Assembly (NCBI GenBank): GCA_028456385.1
Contig: JALNQF010000159.1
Span: forward strand, 1-64,000
Direction of reading: 5' to 3'
Origin: Ophiosphaerella korrae
Lineage: Eukaryota > Ascomycota > Dothideomycetes > Pleosporales > Phaeosphaeriaceae
Length of the DNA: 64,000 bases
A program made the position numbers and the translations under genes. Shown piece by piece: positions 24,001 through 35,800 of the stretch; the stretch's first letter is position 1, and each line of letters begins with the position of its first letter. The notes below the pieces were generated by a model. That model saw only the letters and a list, made by a program, of their open reading frames with translations, was not told the origin of the DNA and did not search any database.

Positions 24001-27000
24001 TCTAAGTACTTTCTTAGTACTATATTTATTCTTTCTTAGAAGGCTACTAGTACGTTTATTAAGCTAAAGGGTATAACTAGGTATTTATATAGTCTATATT
24101 GTATTCTAAACGCTATTTTCTATTTATCGCCTTTCTTAATTCTAATCTAGTAGTAGGCGTTCTAGATATCTAGTTTTATAAAGATTCTTGCTTTCTATAG
24201 TCTATCTTGTATTACGTCTATTTATAGTAAAGAGTATTAGTTCTTATTTATAATTGCGTTAGTTTTTCTAAAGTTTACGTAAGGTCTTTTATTATTTATT
24301 CCTTTTTTATCTACAAATATAAGTCTATATACTACTAAGGACTTAGATTCTTGTATCTATCTTTTCTTTAGTGCGTTTTTAATAAACGTTTGTTTAATCT
24401 TAGATTCTTCTTCTATTTTTCTATAAACTAGGCTCTATTCTACGTCTTTGTCTTCCTTTAGATCTATTACTAAATCCTATAGTTAATGTTTTAGAAGGTA
24501 ATCTTTAGGTTCTATAAGCTATTTTTCTTATTTCTTATATTCTTCTAGGAATTCTCCTTTGTGTGTAACTATGTTAGCTTTTAATATTTCTTTTTTAGGG
24601 TAGCTAATTCTACCTATTCTCTAATTAATTCTTAGGTTAGTTATCTATAACTATAGCATTCCTAGTATTATATCTTATTTATTATTAATTGTAGTTATGT
24701 CTATAACTATATTCTTAATTGTTATCTCTTCTAGTTCTAGTATAGAGGGTATTGTCTTAAACTTTATAGGTTCCTAGAATAGTTTTCCTTTAATTATACT
24801 TAGTTGTTAAGGGTACTTCTTTATAGTATAGGTTATTCCTTAGCCTTCTACAAACTTCTTTGATATAAAGTTCCTTGTAGCTCTACTATTAATTATTAAT
24901 TGTACTTTCTTTCCTTAATAAGTACCTATCTTTATAATATATAGGCCTCTTATACTTTCTAGCCTTTCTTGCTTTAGTATTTTTGTAAATTATCTATCTT
25001 CTTAAGGCTATAGCCTTGTTTTAAGTTTATATTCTTTATATTTTAGATATTTATTGTACTTGTATTTATACTATAGTCTTCTTTAGACGCATTTCTTAGG
25101 TAGTTTTAGTCTAAGCTTTATTGCTACGTAACCTTCTTCTAGTATTATTTCCTATCCTTAGATATCTTCTACTAGAATTACTCTTGTATAGTTGTAGCCT
25201 CTTTTTCTTATAAGCTATACTTTATTATTTGCTTTAGGGTTTCTATATATTATACAATTCTTTTTTAGGTATAATATCTATAATACTTTAAAATAGGCTA
25301 GATATTTTAGGTTTATTATTTTGTTATCTCTTTCTTAGTAACTATCTATTTTAGGTCTTGTATTTGTTAGGACGTAGTATACTATTAGTACTCGTAGTGT
25401 ATAGGCTTTGTTAATCTATCGCGTTTTTCTTATAAAGAACTACTATTCCCTTTATATAGGTATTCTTCTTACTATAACTATATATTACTTTATCTATTCT
25501 TAAAATAGTATAAACTTTATTTCTTTAGGATTACGTTCTTTCTAGTCTTTGTACGCTTCCTCTATACTTATAACTAGTAAGTATTTCTAAACGAACTTCT
25601 ATTCTTTATTTTATTCTTCTATATCTATTATTGTATAGCTATTATAGCTATATATATCTAGCTAAGCGTGTTCTATACCTCTTACGCTTACTTATCTTTT
25701 ACTTTCTTATAGTTCTTTAGAGGAAGCTATAGTAGTTTCTTTATCTAGTACTAGTCTTTTAGCCTAGATCGATAGGGTCTAGGGCTCTTTCTTTTCTAAG
25801 TCTTCTATTAGTAGGTCTATTATATGCGCTGTTTCTTCTAGCTATACTTTTATCTTTTCTTTTATTACTACTACTCTATACTTTTATAAGAACTATCTTA
25901 CTTCTTATTTACTAGAAAGATATATATAGTAGTCGTCTTTGTAACAAAAGGTCTAATAGAGTATTACGTATTATATTTCTTTACTCCTAGGTACCTTTTC
26001 TTAAGGTTTAGCCTGTACTTATAGTATTTCTTTCTTTTTCTCTATTATCTTTAACTAAGTTTCCTTATCTTTTTTATAGTCTTTACTTTTGTAGTCTTTT
26101 ATATAGTGTCCTAGTTTCTTATATTTATAATATACTATATCTTTTTTCTTCTTTGCTTAGTAGTCTTTTGCGTAGTAGCCTTTCTTACTATAGTTAAAAT
26201 ACGTAAAGTCTTTGTTCTTCTTTCTTCTTCTATCCTTGTTTACGTTAAGGATTATAGGGTCTCTAGTGTTCTAGTTTCTAGTTTAGCTACTATACTTATT
26301 CTTTTTCTATTCTTAAAAGTTATTATTAATTTAGATTACCTATTGTTTTAGAGCTTCTAGTGTCCTAGGTTTCTCTATATATATTATTTTGTATCGAATT
26401 TTTGCGTTTAGCCCTTGTTTAAATCGTAATATAAGGGCTAATTCGTTCTATTCTATGTTTTAGCTTAGTTATTTAAATTATAATACGTATTCTAGGATAC
26501 TCTTATTTTATATAAGCCTTTCGAGTTTCTCTTTAGCTTGTTAGGTAATATCTATATCTCTAAATACTACTCTTATTTGTTTAGTAAAGTATTTATAGCT
26601 TCTAAAAATAGCTCTAGTTTTATCCTTTTAGGTTATTAGAGAATACGTTGTGTAGTCTATCTAGTAGGGCTTGTACTATCTTATTGCGTCTTCTTTAAGG
26701 TGTAGTCTAATATATATTACCTTCTTTTCTTCTATATTAAAGTATAGTACTTGTACGTCTATCTAGAGTTATGCTAACACTATAAAAGGTCTTAATTTTT
26801 CCCTTGTTCTATTAAACTTTTTAAGAATAGGTATCTTAGGTAGTTTCTTTGTTATACTTATTTCTAGTTGTTAGGTAATTAGCTCTATCTAGTTTTAGCC
26901 TTTAATAATAGCTTTAATTTGTACTTTGTTCTATTTTAAGTAGTCTTGTAGTTCCTTGTTCTACGTTTCTAGTGCTTTAATTACTATCTTTATGTCTTCT

Positions 27001-27165
27001 TTGTTATTAATTAGTTTGTTTATATAGTCCTTAATTATTTCTTATATAGTACTATCTAACTTATAACTACTTTTAGGGGCTTTACTTATTAAACTTTCTA
27101 CTATTATATTAGCTAGACTGTGCGCTACTTACGCTTTGCTTCTCGCAATAACTAAATTAGCAAGG

Positions 27166-27595
27166 TGTTATAGGTTTACTAGGGTTAACTTCCTAATAGC
27201 CTAGATAGGTATTAGTAGATTATAAGGTAATAATAAAAGCTTGTATTATAATCTATAATAAGCTATAAACAATAGAAGATATTTTGTAACTGTCTTTGTA
27301 TTATCGCTCGTAGTTAATAATTAAATTGCTAATACTATCCTAATAATGCGTATCGCTACTAACTATATACTTGTCCTAATCTATTAATCTATTACTACTA
27401 AGAACAATAGATTATAGATTACCTTAATCTATAATCTATTAACGCTAAGAGTCTATAGATTATAGATTACTCTAGGTGTCCTAATTATATGTAGTTTCCT
27501 AATTAAGTTTGTATTCTTCGTGTTTGTAAGAACTTAATCCTTTAGTTGTAGGGCTAATTAGTTCTATCTATATTTCTCTTGTTACTATCGTAACA
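27166..27595 (-). repeat. LTR of element C (right, 5-prime LTR)
   Basis: 430 bp, same length as its partner, differing mainly by transitions. The sequence just inside (27150-27165, complement) is where the primer binding site should lie; no obvious tRNA match is seen. Confidence 0.92.
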
Positions 27596-28734
27596 CCTAT
27601 TATAAAGCTAGCTTTATTAAAGTTATAGATATCTTTATTAGCTATCCTATATATAGCCCTTATATACTATACTATCTTAAACTAGCTACTTATAATAGCT
27701 AAGTCTTTATATAAGGCTCTCTACCTATTATATAAGTAATTAAAATACGTTATAAGACTATCTATATACTTAATAAAGTTACGCGCCTAGTAAACGCTAG
27801 TAGGTTTACCTCTACGCTAAGTAAGTAGTTTATTAGCTATCTTACGTATAGTAGCTAGAGATAGAGTAAAACTACAAGAATCTAGATTAAGAATATAATT
27901 AACTATTACCTCCTCCTCTAGTTAGCTAAGCTTCTTTAAGTTAAGCTAGTAATCGCGTTAAGTAAGTATACTAGCGCGTTAGCAGCGTACTATTATTTAG
28001 GCTACTTAGAATATTAAAGTAGTAAGACTAGTACTTAAAATTTACTTTTCTTTAATAGAAGAGATTATAAGCTAAATATCTAACTCTTTTAAAAGTAATT
28101 AAGAGGTATTACGTAGAGCTATTACGTATTAAGATAAGATAGATATATAAAGTAAGTAGGGCTAGCTACTTACTTATACTAGCTACTCGCTTATAAACTA
28201 CGTTATATTATTAATTTAGCGCCTTTAATAAGCTAGTATAGGAAGCTCTATATAGTAGTAAGTAAGTAATAGAGAGAGCTACTTAAGAGCTTTAACTAAG
28301 ACCTAAATTCGTAAGTATTACTTAGAGTCTTTAACTACTATAGCGTTTCTAGTAGTAGGGGTCTTAGTAGGGTATAAATACGCACGTTAAGGCGATCTAG
28401 TACTTACTACGCGTTTAGAGGAATAAGTCCTAAAGCTTTAAAAGCCTTCTTATAGTTCTACTTAGTAAAAACGTTAAAAAACGCGTCTCTAAAGGCTAGA
28501 AAGAAGCCTTCCTTATTAATATAGAAACTACGTTTCTATACTAAGTCTTGTACATATTTAGAGTACTTACGCTTTAGTAGCGAGAAGTATACTATATTAA
28601 GTAGCTAGAAGATATATAATAAATAGATAGGTATATAGAAGGTTAGGATCTTGTTTTTAAAGTAGTAGTCCTTAAAATCTTAGTTAAGGTAGCTCTTATA
28701 GCTATCTAAGATAAGTAGCTAGTAACGTAGTTTA

Positions 28735-30582
28735 TAAGCAAGCAGCTAGTATAAGTAAGTAGCTAGCCCTACTAACTTTATATATCTATCTTATCTTAAT
28801 ACGTAATAGCTCTACGTAATACCTCTTAATTACTCTTAAAAGAGTTAGATATTTAGCTTATAATCTCTTCTATTAAAGAAAAGTAAATTTTAAGTACTAG
28901 CCTTACTACTTTAATATTCTAAGTAGCCTAAACAATAGTACGCTACTAATGCGCTAGTATACCTACTTAACGCGATTACTAGCCTAACTTAAGGAAGCTT
29001 AGCTAGCTAGAGGAAGAGGTAATAGTTAATTATATTCTTAATCTAGATTCTTGTAGTTTTACCCTATCTCTAGCTACTATACGTAAGATAGCTAATAAAC
29101 TACTTACTTAGCGTAAAAGTAAACCTACTAGTATCTACTAGGTGTATAACTTTATTAAGTATATAGATAGTCTTATAACGCGTTTTAATTACCTATATAA
29201 TAGGTAGAAAGCCTTATATAAAGACCTAGCTATTATAAGTAGCTAGTTTAAGATAGTATAGTATATAAAGGCTACGTATAAGATAGCTAATAAGAACGTC
29301 TATAACTTTAATAAGGCTAGCTTTATAATAGGTAAGATTATAACTTAGCTTATTATAATAGGGTTAGAGAGGAGAGGTAAGCTAAAGGCTATCTAGCCTA
29401 GTAATTATAAGTAGGTAATAGTAATTGCTATAATTAACGCTACTAGCTAGGTAGTCCTATTATTCCTTATCTTTGCTAGTAAGTACTACCTCTCTACCTA
29501 GTATAAAGAAGACTATATCTTACAAGACTAGGCTATTAGAATTAGCGATAATAGCTAGATAATAGATAAGCTAGCTATTAACTAGCTTAAGTACTTTAAT
29601 AAGTATACAAAGAACTAAGTAGTTAGTATATATTAGCTACTTATACTTAATAGTTATAGGAGCTACTACTCTCTTAAGTTTAACAAGATCTATAAAGAGA
29701 ATAATATCTATATACTCTATATACTAGCTTACTTATCTTACTTACTTTAGCCTCTTAATATTAGCTACTTCTCTCTATTAAAGAAAGTATATAGCTATTA
29801 GGTTAAGAGCTTAATCTAGAACTATATTAATTATATTACTAAACTTAAATTCCTACTAGCCTTCTACGTAGCCTTTAACTAGGCCTTTATAAGAGTAAAT
29901 ATTTACTTAGCTTTTTAAGCTACTAGCCTTATTCTACTTTAGCTAGAAGTAGTTATCTTAAGACTTAATATCTAGCTCTATACGCCTACTCTAGCTACTC
30001 TAGCTCTACTAGAGGCTCTCTAGGTAGCTTGTACGCTAAGTAATATACGTAAGCTAGAAGCTTAGTTAACACTTATACGTAAGCGTATACGCTAGTACAA
30101 GAGCTTATTACTAGTATTAATTATTAACGCAATTAATTAACTTAAAAAGGGAGCTTATATAATAATACTAGAAGCTAAGTTAATATATAATTAGATCTCT
30201 AGTCTTAAGAGAGCTAATAAGGTAGCTTATAAGCGTAAATTATAAAAAAAGAAGTAGATTTAGAAGAAAGGAGTCTTAACAAAGGGATAGGGAGAGGATT
30301 TAATTACTTAACTAGAGGCTAATTACTAGATTAATTGTAAATAGCGCGAGAGTAAGCAGCGTTTAAGCTTAAGTTACTAGGCTCGCGCACGCTATAAGAG
30401 GTATAGAGAGACTAGGTATAACTTACGTACGTGTAAAAGTAATATAGTAGGTACTACTTAATTTAATATATTAATATATATACTCTACTCTACTACGTTA
30501 TTAAGTTGTATACTTAAAGAGGTGCATAAAGTTAGTAGGGCTAGCTACTTACTTATACTAGCTACTTACTTATAAACTACGT
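28735..30582 (+). mobile_element. Fa3: full-length pogo/Fot1-like transposon with RIP-damaged transposase
   Basis: 1848 bp with TIRs ACGTAGTTTATAAGC..GCTTATAAACTACGT and TA duplications at 28733-28734 and 30583-30584. It is inserted in Fb1; Fb2 shows the empty site. The plus-strand frame is still readable between RIP changes: NVYNFNKASFIIGK (a damaged form of the DETGF motif region), LERRGKLKAIQPSNYK, LLILNSYRSYYS (damaged DGHxSH-type catalytic motif), LSYLLQPLNISYFS, a basic lysine-rich stretch, KGVLTKGQGED, and a C-terminal Cys/Arg-rich tail. These are hallmarks of the DDE transposases of fungal pogo elements. Acidic catalytic residues appear as Asn through G-to-A change, so it is inactive. 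Confidence 0.92.
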
Positions 30583-31427
30583 TATACTCCTACTTAATAT
30601 AACTTTATATACGCGTTAAAGTACTTTAACTACTCTAGGCTAAGTATATTAGTTGTCTAACTATTCTCTAAGACTAAGAGCTTCTAATTAAGTAGTATAC
30701 CTATCTCTTTATACTAGGTAGAGATATAGACGCGTCCTTTATAGATAATAAATAGCGGGATTATATACCTTACTACGTAGATACCCTAGATTACTATAAC
30801 CTACTTATAATTGCCGCCCTAAGTAAGAGTAAGTTATTAATACTTCTCTAAGCCTATAACATCCTTTATAGACCTAATTACTCTTATCTAGAAGCTAGTC
30901 TTATTAAAGTTGTAGACGTCCTTATCTACTACTCTATACTAGGCCTTAGTCTCTTCTATAAGCTTAAACTACCTACTAACAACTTTAGGATCCTCTTAGA
31001 GTATTCTCTAGTAATCCTTTACTTAATTAAAGGCTATTTTTAGCTTGTCTAAACGCGCTATAAAGCGTATAGCCTACTTCTTACCTATAGGCTCTCTACT
31101 TTATATAGTAAGTAGTTTATTAGCTATATCTACTACCTTATAGAGCTAGGGCGCAAATCCTTATTAGTTAAGGTTAAGAATATATTAGAAAATTATTTAC
31201 TCTTTAGTTATAGTTAGTTTCTAGTAGCTAGGTCGTGTAGTTATAAGTAGGGCGATTCCTCTAAGCTAGTTAGAGAGCTACTATTAATAGACATTAAAAG
31301 CCTTAGTAGCGCGTCGCTAGCTTTAAAATTAGCTAGATGCTAAGGCTTAAAGGGTAAGCTTAACTCTACCTTCTTACTTAGACATAATTTTATTAAGTTG
31401 TTAAGATATAGCGGTGTAGAGGTTGTA

Positions 31428-31489
31428 TTCGTAATACTAAGAAAAAGTAACTAGCTTAGTAATCTAACTAGCTTAGTAATCTTTTACGT
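31428..31489 (-). repeat. Right TIR of Fb1
   Basis: Reverse complement of the left TIR with the same internal 17-bp repeats, now reading GATTACTAAGCTAGTTA twice. The differences from the left TIR are almost all C-to-T or G-to-A changes. Confidence 0.8.
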
Positions 31490-31491
31490 TA

Positions 31492-32360
31492 TACTAAATT
31501 CTACTTTTACTATTAAAAAAGTATCTACGTAGTATTTAGCTTGTTAATGTAATTACTAGGGATTAAATATTCTTCTTTATATACTTACTTTAGTTAACCT
31601 ATTTAGTAAAGCTTATTATAGGCTATAGCCTTTTTACCTTCTTAGGACTTTAGGAGCTTACAAAAACATAAAATTTTAGTAAGTAAAATAAGGGAGATAA
31701 AAAGTAAATACGCTAAGCTAAAGCCGATCTTTGTATATAATAGATACTAGGATAGGTTGCGCTAGAGAATATACCTTACTTATCTACTAGCTCTTAAATA
31801 CACAAGGAGGGAGCATAGAAATACGAGGTAATACATAGATAAAACTTGTATAGAAATTCTTTAATTTATATAAGTCTAATTAGCGTCTATTTTCTAGCCT
31901 ATATATACACCCCCTTTATATACCTAATCTAGCTCTATATAAGACTTAGTTAAGGGGCTTTATATTAATGTAGCCCTCTTAGTAAACTATTAGTCTAATA
32001 ATACTTAAGGTAGCCGTCTACCTTTATTCTTAATTATCTAGGCTGTTTCGTCTACTACAATACAAGCCTCTAAAGTACTAATACTAATAGCGATTATAGG
32101 AGAAGTAGTTAAGGTAGCCCTAAAAAGAGTTGCTTTATTACAATAGTACTTAGTAATCTATTATAAGCGCGAAGTAGGCTAAAGGTTATATAATAGGAAA
32201 TTAGATAGAAAGATAGCTTATTTTGTCTAAAAGCCCGAGCGAGTCTAGAAACTATTATCTAATTATCGCCTAAAAGTTCTATACAAGTTACTAAAGTATT
32301 ATAGCTAACTAAGTATATAAACCCTATTAAAGGTAATAGGGGCCCCTTAATACGTAGTGT
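31492..32360. other. AT-rich host sequence, no recognisable element
   Basis: Between Fb1 and element B. It is strongly TpA-rich with stops in all frames. No LTR, TIR or domain was recognised. It is continuous, across the TSD of B, with 39424 onward. Confidence 0.5.
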
Positions 32361-32365
32361 ATTAG

Positions 32366-32825
32366 TGTTATAGTAGTAACAAGAGAAACTAAGATAGAAC
32401 TAATTAGTCTACGCTTAGCTACTAACAAAGTATAAGATAAGTAGAGTAACGACCTATAAGATAATAAGTTCGACTAGGAAGCTAATTACAACATAGACAC
32501 GTAATAAATTCGTAAATTCGCGATCTTAGTAAACACGAAGTCGCAAAGCCGTTATATAACAAATTTGTAAATTCGCGATCTTAGTAAACACGAAGCAACA
32601 AAGCCGCTAAGATATTATTACTATATAGTTAGTAGTAATGTGTATTATTAGGATAGTATTAGCAATTTAATTATTAACTACAAGCGATAATACAAAGATA
32701 GTTGCAAAACATCTTCTATTATTTATAGCCTATTGTAGATTATAACACAAACTTTAACTATTAACTTGCAATCTGCTAACACCTATTAAGGCTATTAGGA
32801 AGTTAACCCTAGTAAGCTAGTAACA
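32366..32825 (+). repeat. 5-prime LTR of element B
   Basis: 460 bp, TGTTATAG..GTAACA. It holds the same duplicated AAATTYGTAAATTCGCGATCTT unit as element A in the opposite orientation (about 32505-32605). Confidence 0.93.
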
Positions 32826-32899
32826 CCTTACTAATTTAGTTATTGCGAGAAGCGAAGCGTAAGTAGCGTACAGTCTAGCTAACACGATAGTAGAAAGTT

Positions 32900-35800
32900 T
32901 AACAAGCAAAGCCCCTAGGAGTAGTTATAAGTTAGATAGTACTACATAGGAAACAATTAAGGATCGCATAAATAAACTAATCGACAACAAAGAAGATATA
33001 AAGATAGTAATTAAAGTATTAGAAACGTAGAACAAGGAACTACAAGATTACTTAAAATAGAACAAAGTATAAATTAAAGCTATTATTAAAGGCTAGAACT
33101 AGATAGAGCTAATTACCTAATAACTAGAAATAAGTGTAACAAAGAAACTACCTAAGATACCCGTTCTTAAAAAGTTTAATAGAACAAGGGAGAAATTAAG
33201 ACCCTTTATAGCGTTAGTATAACTCTAGATAAATATACAAGTACTATACTTTAATATAGAAGAAAAGAAGGTAATATATATTAGACTACACCTTAAAGAA
33301 GACGCAATAAGATAGTACGAGCCTTACTAGATAGATTACACAACGTATTCTCTAATAACCTAAAAGGATAAAACTAGAGCTATTTTTAGAAGTTATAAAT
33401 ACTTTACTAAATAAATAAGAGTAGTATTTAGAGATACAAATATTACCTAACAAGCTAAAGAGAAACTTAAAAGGCTTACACAAAACAAGAGTATCCTAGA
33501 ATACGTATTATAATTTAAACAACTAAGCTAAAACATAGAATAGAACGAATTAGCCCTTATATTACGATTTAAACAAAGACTAAATGCAAAAATTCGATAC
33601 AAAATAATATATATAGAGAAACCTAGGACACTAGAAGCCCTAAAACAATAGGTAATCTAAATTAACAACGACCTTTAAGAATAGAAAAAGAACAAATATA
33701 GTAGCTAAACTAGAAACTAGGACACTAGAGACCCTATAATCCTTAACGCAAACAAGGATAGAAAGAGAAAGAAGAATAAAGACTTTACGTGTTTTAACTA
33801 TAGTAAGAAAAGCTACTACGCGAAAGACTACTAATTAAAGAAGAAAAAGGATATAGTATATTATAAATGTAGGAAACTAAGACACTATATAAAGGAATAC
33901 AAAAGTAAGGACTATAAAAAAGATAAGGAAACTTAGTTAAAAACAATAGAGAAAAAGAAAGAAATACTACAAGCACAAGATAAACCTTAGGAAAAAGTAG
34001 CTAAGAGTAAAGAAATACAACACGTAATACTCTATTAGACCTTTTGTTACAAAGACAACTACTATATACATCTTTTTAGTAAATAGAGAGTAGGATAGTT
34101 CTTATAAAAGAATAGAGTAGTAGCAATAAAAGAAAGAATAAAAGTATAGCTAGAAGAAATAGCGTATATAATAGACCTACTAATAGAAGATTTAAAAAGG
34201 GAAGAGCCCTAGACCTTATTAATCTAGGCTAAAGGATTAGCACTAGATAAAAAGACTACTATAGCTTCCTCTAAAGGACTACAAGAAAGTAAAAGATAGG
34301 TTAGTATAAGAAGTATAGAGTACGCCTAGCTAGATATATATAGCTATAATAGCTATACAACAATAGATATAGAGGAACAAAACAAAGAATAGAAATTTAT
34401 TTAGAAATACTTACTAGTTATAAGTATAGAGGAAGCGTACAAAGACTAGAAAGAATATAATCCTAAAGAAATAAAGTTTACACTATTTTAAGAATAGATA
34501 AAGTAATATATAGTTATAATAAGAAAGATACTTATATAAAAGGAATAGTAGCACCTTACAAGAAAAACGCAATAGATTAACGAAGCCTATACACTACAAG
34601 TACTAATAGTACACTACGTCCTAATAAATACAAAACCTAGAATAGATAGTTACTAGGAAGGGGATAACAAAATAATAGATCCTAAGTACCTAGTATATTT
34701 TAAAACATTATAGATATTATACCTAGAAAAGAATTGCATAATACATAGAAACCCTAAGGTAAATAATAAAGTATAGCCTATAAGAAAAAGAGGCTACAAC
34801 TATACAAGAGTAATTCTAGTAGAAGATATCTAAGGATAGGAAATAATACCTAAAGAAGGTTACGTAGTAATAAGGCTTAGACTAAAACTACCTAAGAAAT
34901 GCGTCTAAGGAAGACTATAGTATAAATACAAGTATAACAAATATCTAAAATATAAAAAATATAAACTTAAAACAGAGCTATAGCCTTAGGAAGATAGATA
35001 ATTTATAAAAATACTAAAGTAAGAAAGGCTAGAAGGTATAAAAGGCCTATATATTACAAAGACAGGTACTTATTAAAGAAAGAAAGTATAACTAATAATT
35101 AATAGTAGAGCTACAAGGAACTTTATATTAAAGAAGTTTGTAGAAAACTAAGGAATAACCTATACTACAAAGAAGTACCTTTAACAACTAAGTATAATTA
35201 AAGGAAAACTATTCTAGGAACCTATAAGGTTTGAGACAACACCCTCTACGCTAGAACTAGAAGAGATAATAATTAAGAATATAGTTATAGATATAACAAC
35301 AATTAATAACAAACAAGATATAATACTAGGAATACTATAGTTATAAATAACTAACCTAAGAATTAATTAGAGAATAGGGAAAATTAGCTACCCTAAGAAA
35401 GAAATGTTAAAAGCCAACATAGCTACATACAAAGGAGAATTCCTAGAAGAATATAAGAAATAGGAAAAATAGCTTATAGAACCTAAAGATTACCTCCTAG
35501 AATATTAACTATAGGATTTAGCGATAGATCTAAAAGAAGATAAGGACGTAGGATAGAGCCTAGTTTATAGAAAAATAGAAGAAAAATCTAAGATTAAATA
35601 AACGTTTATTAAAAACGCACTAAAGAAAGGATAGATATAAGAATCTAAGTCCTTAGTAGTATATAGACTTATATTTATAGATAAAAAGAGAATAAGTAAT
35701 AAAAGACCTTACGTAAACTTTAGAAAAACTAACGTAATTACAAATAAGAACTAATATCTCTTACTATAAATAGACGTAATATAAGATAGACTATAGAAAG

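Larger units (their letters stand above)
20571..27595 (-). mobile_element. Gypsy element C: full-length chromodomain Ty3/Gypsy element, RIP-inactivated
   Basis: LTRs of 430 bp (20571-21000 and 27166-27595) with TGTTA..TAACA ends. The TSD CCTAT lies at 20566-20570 and 27596-27600; the uninterrupted site is seen in Fa2 near 44985-45000. The pyrimidine run CTATCTCCTCCTC at 21001-21013 marks the polypurine tract, so it is minus-strand. The YLDD-box region is near 23972-23993 (complement) and the chromodomain region near 21690-21830. Total length is 7025 bp. Stops from mutated Trp and Gln codons interrupt every frame, and the short open frame at 21142-21372 is antisense chance. Confidence 0.92.
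11815..28203 (-). mobile_element. Fa1: pogo/Fot1-like DNA transposon carrying Gypsy elements A and C
   Basis: The TIR begins ACGTAGTTTATAAGC at 11815 and ends in its complement at 28203; TA duplications lie at 11813-11814 and 28204-28205. The TIRs match over roughly 50 bp. Body pieces are 11815-12312, 19809-20570 and 27596-28203. Subtracting A (7496 plus 5-bp TSD) and C (7025 plus 5-bp TSD) leaves 1858 bp, agreeing with copies Fa2 (1851 bp) and Fa3 (1848 bp). Fa2 is uninterrupted at both positions. The transposase is on the minus strand and riddled with RIP stops. It sits inside Fb1. Confidence 0.9.
11390..31489 (-). mobile_element. Fb1: pogo/Fot1-like DNA transposon split by nested insertions
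   Basis: TIRs start ACGTGAAAGATTACTGAGCC at 11390 and end in the matching complement at 31489, with TA duplications at 11388-11389 and 31490-31491. The span is 20.1 kb, but removing Fa1 (with TA) and Fa3 (with TA) leaves about 1859 bp, close to the 1849 bp of the related intact-length Fb2. Remaining body pieces are 11390-11812, 28206-28732 and 30585-31489. They are the reverse complement of Fb2 sequence and carry RIP-damaged transposase. TA target sites, size and TIRs fit Tc1/mariner-pogo (Fot1) elements. It is dead: many stops in every frame. Confidence 0.85.

Noticed and set aside
33794..33976. 60-codon open frame on the minus strand
   Set aside because: It is antisense to the zinc-knuckle region of element B.
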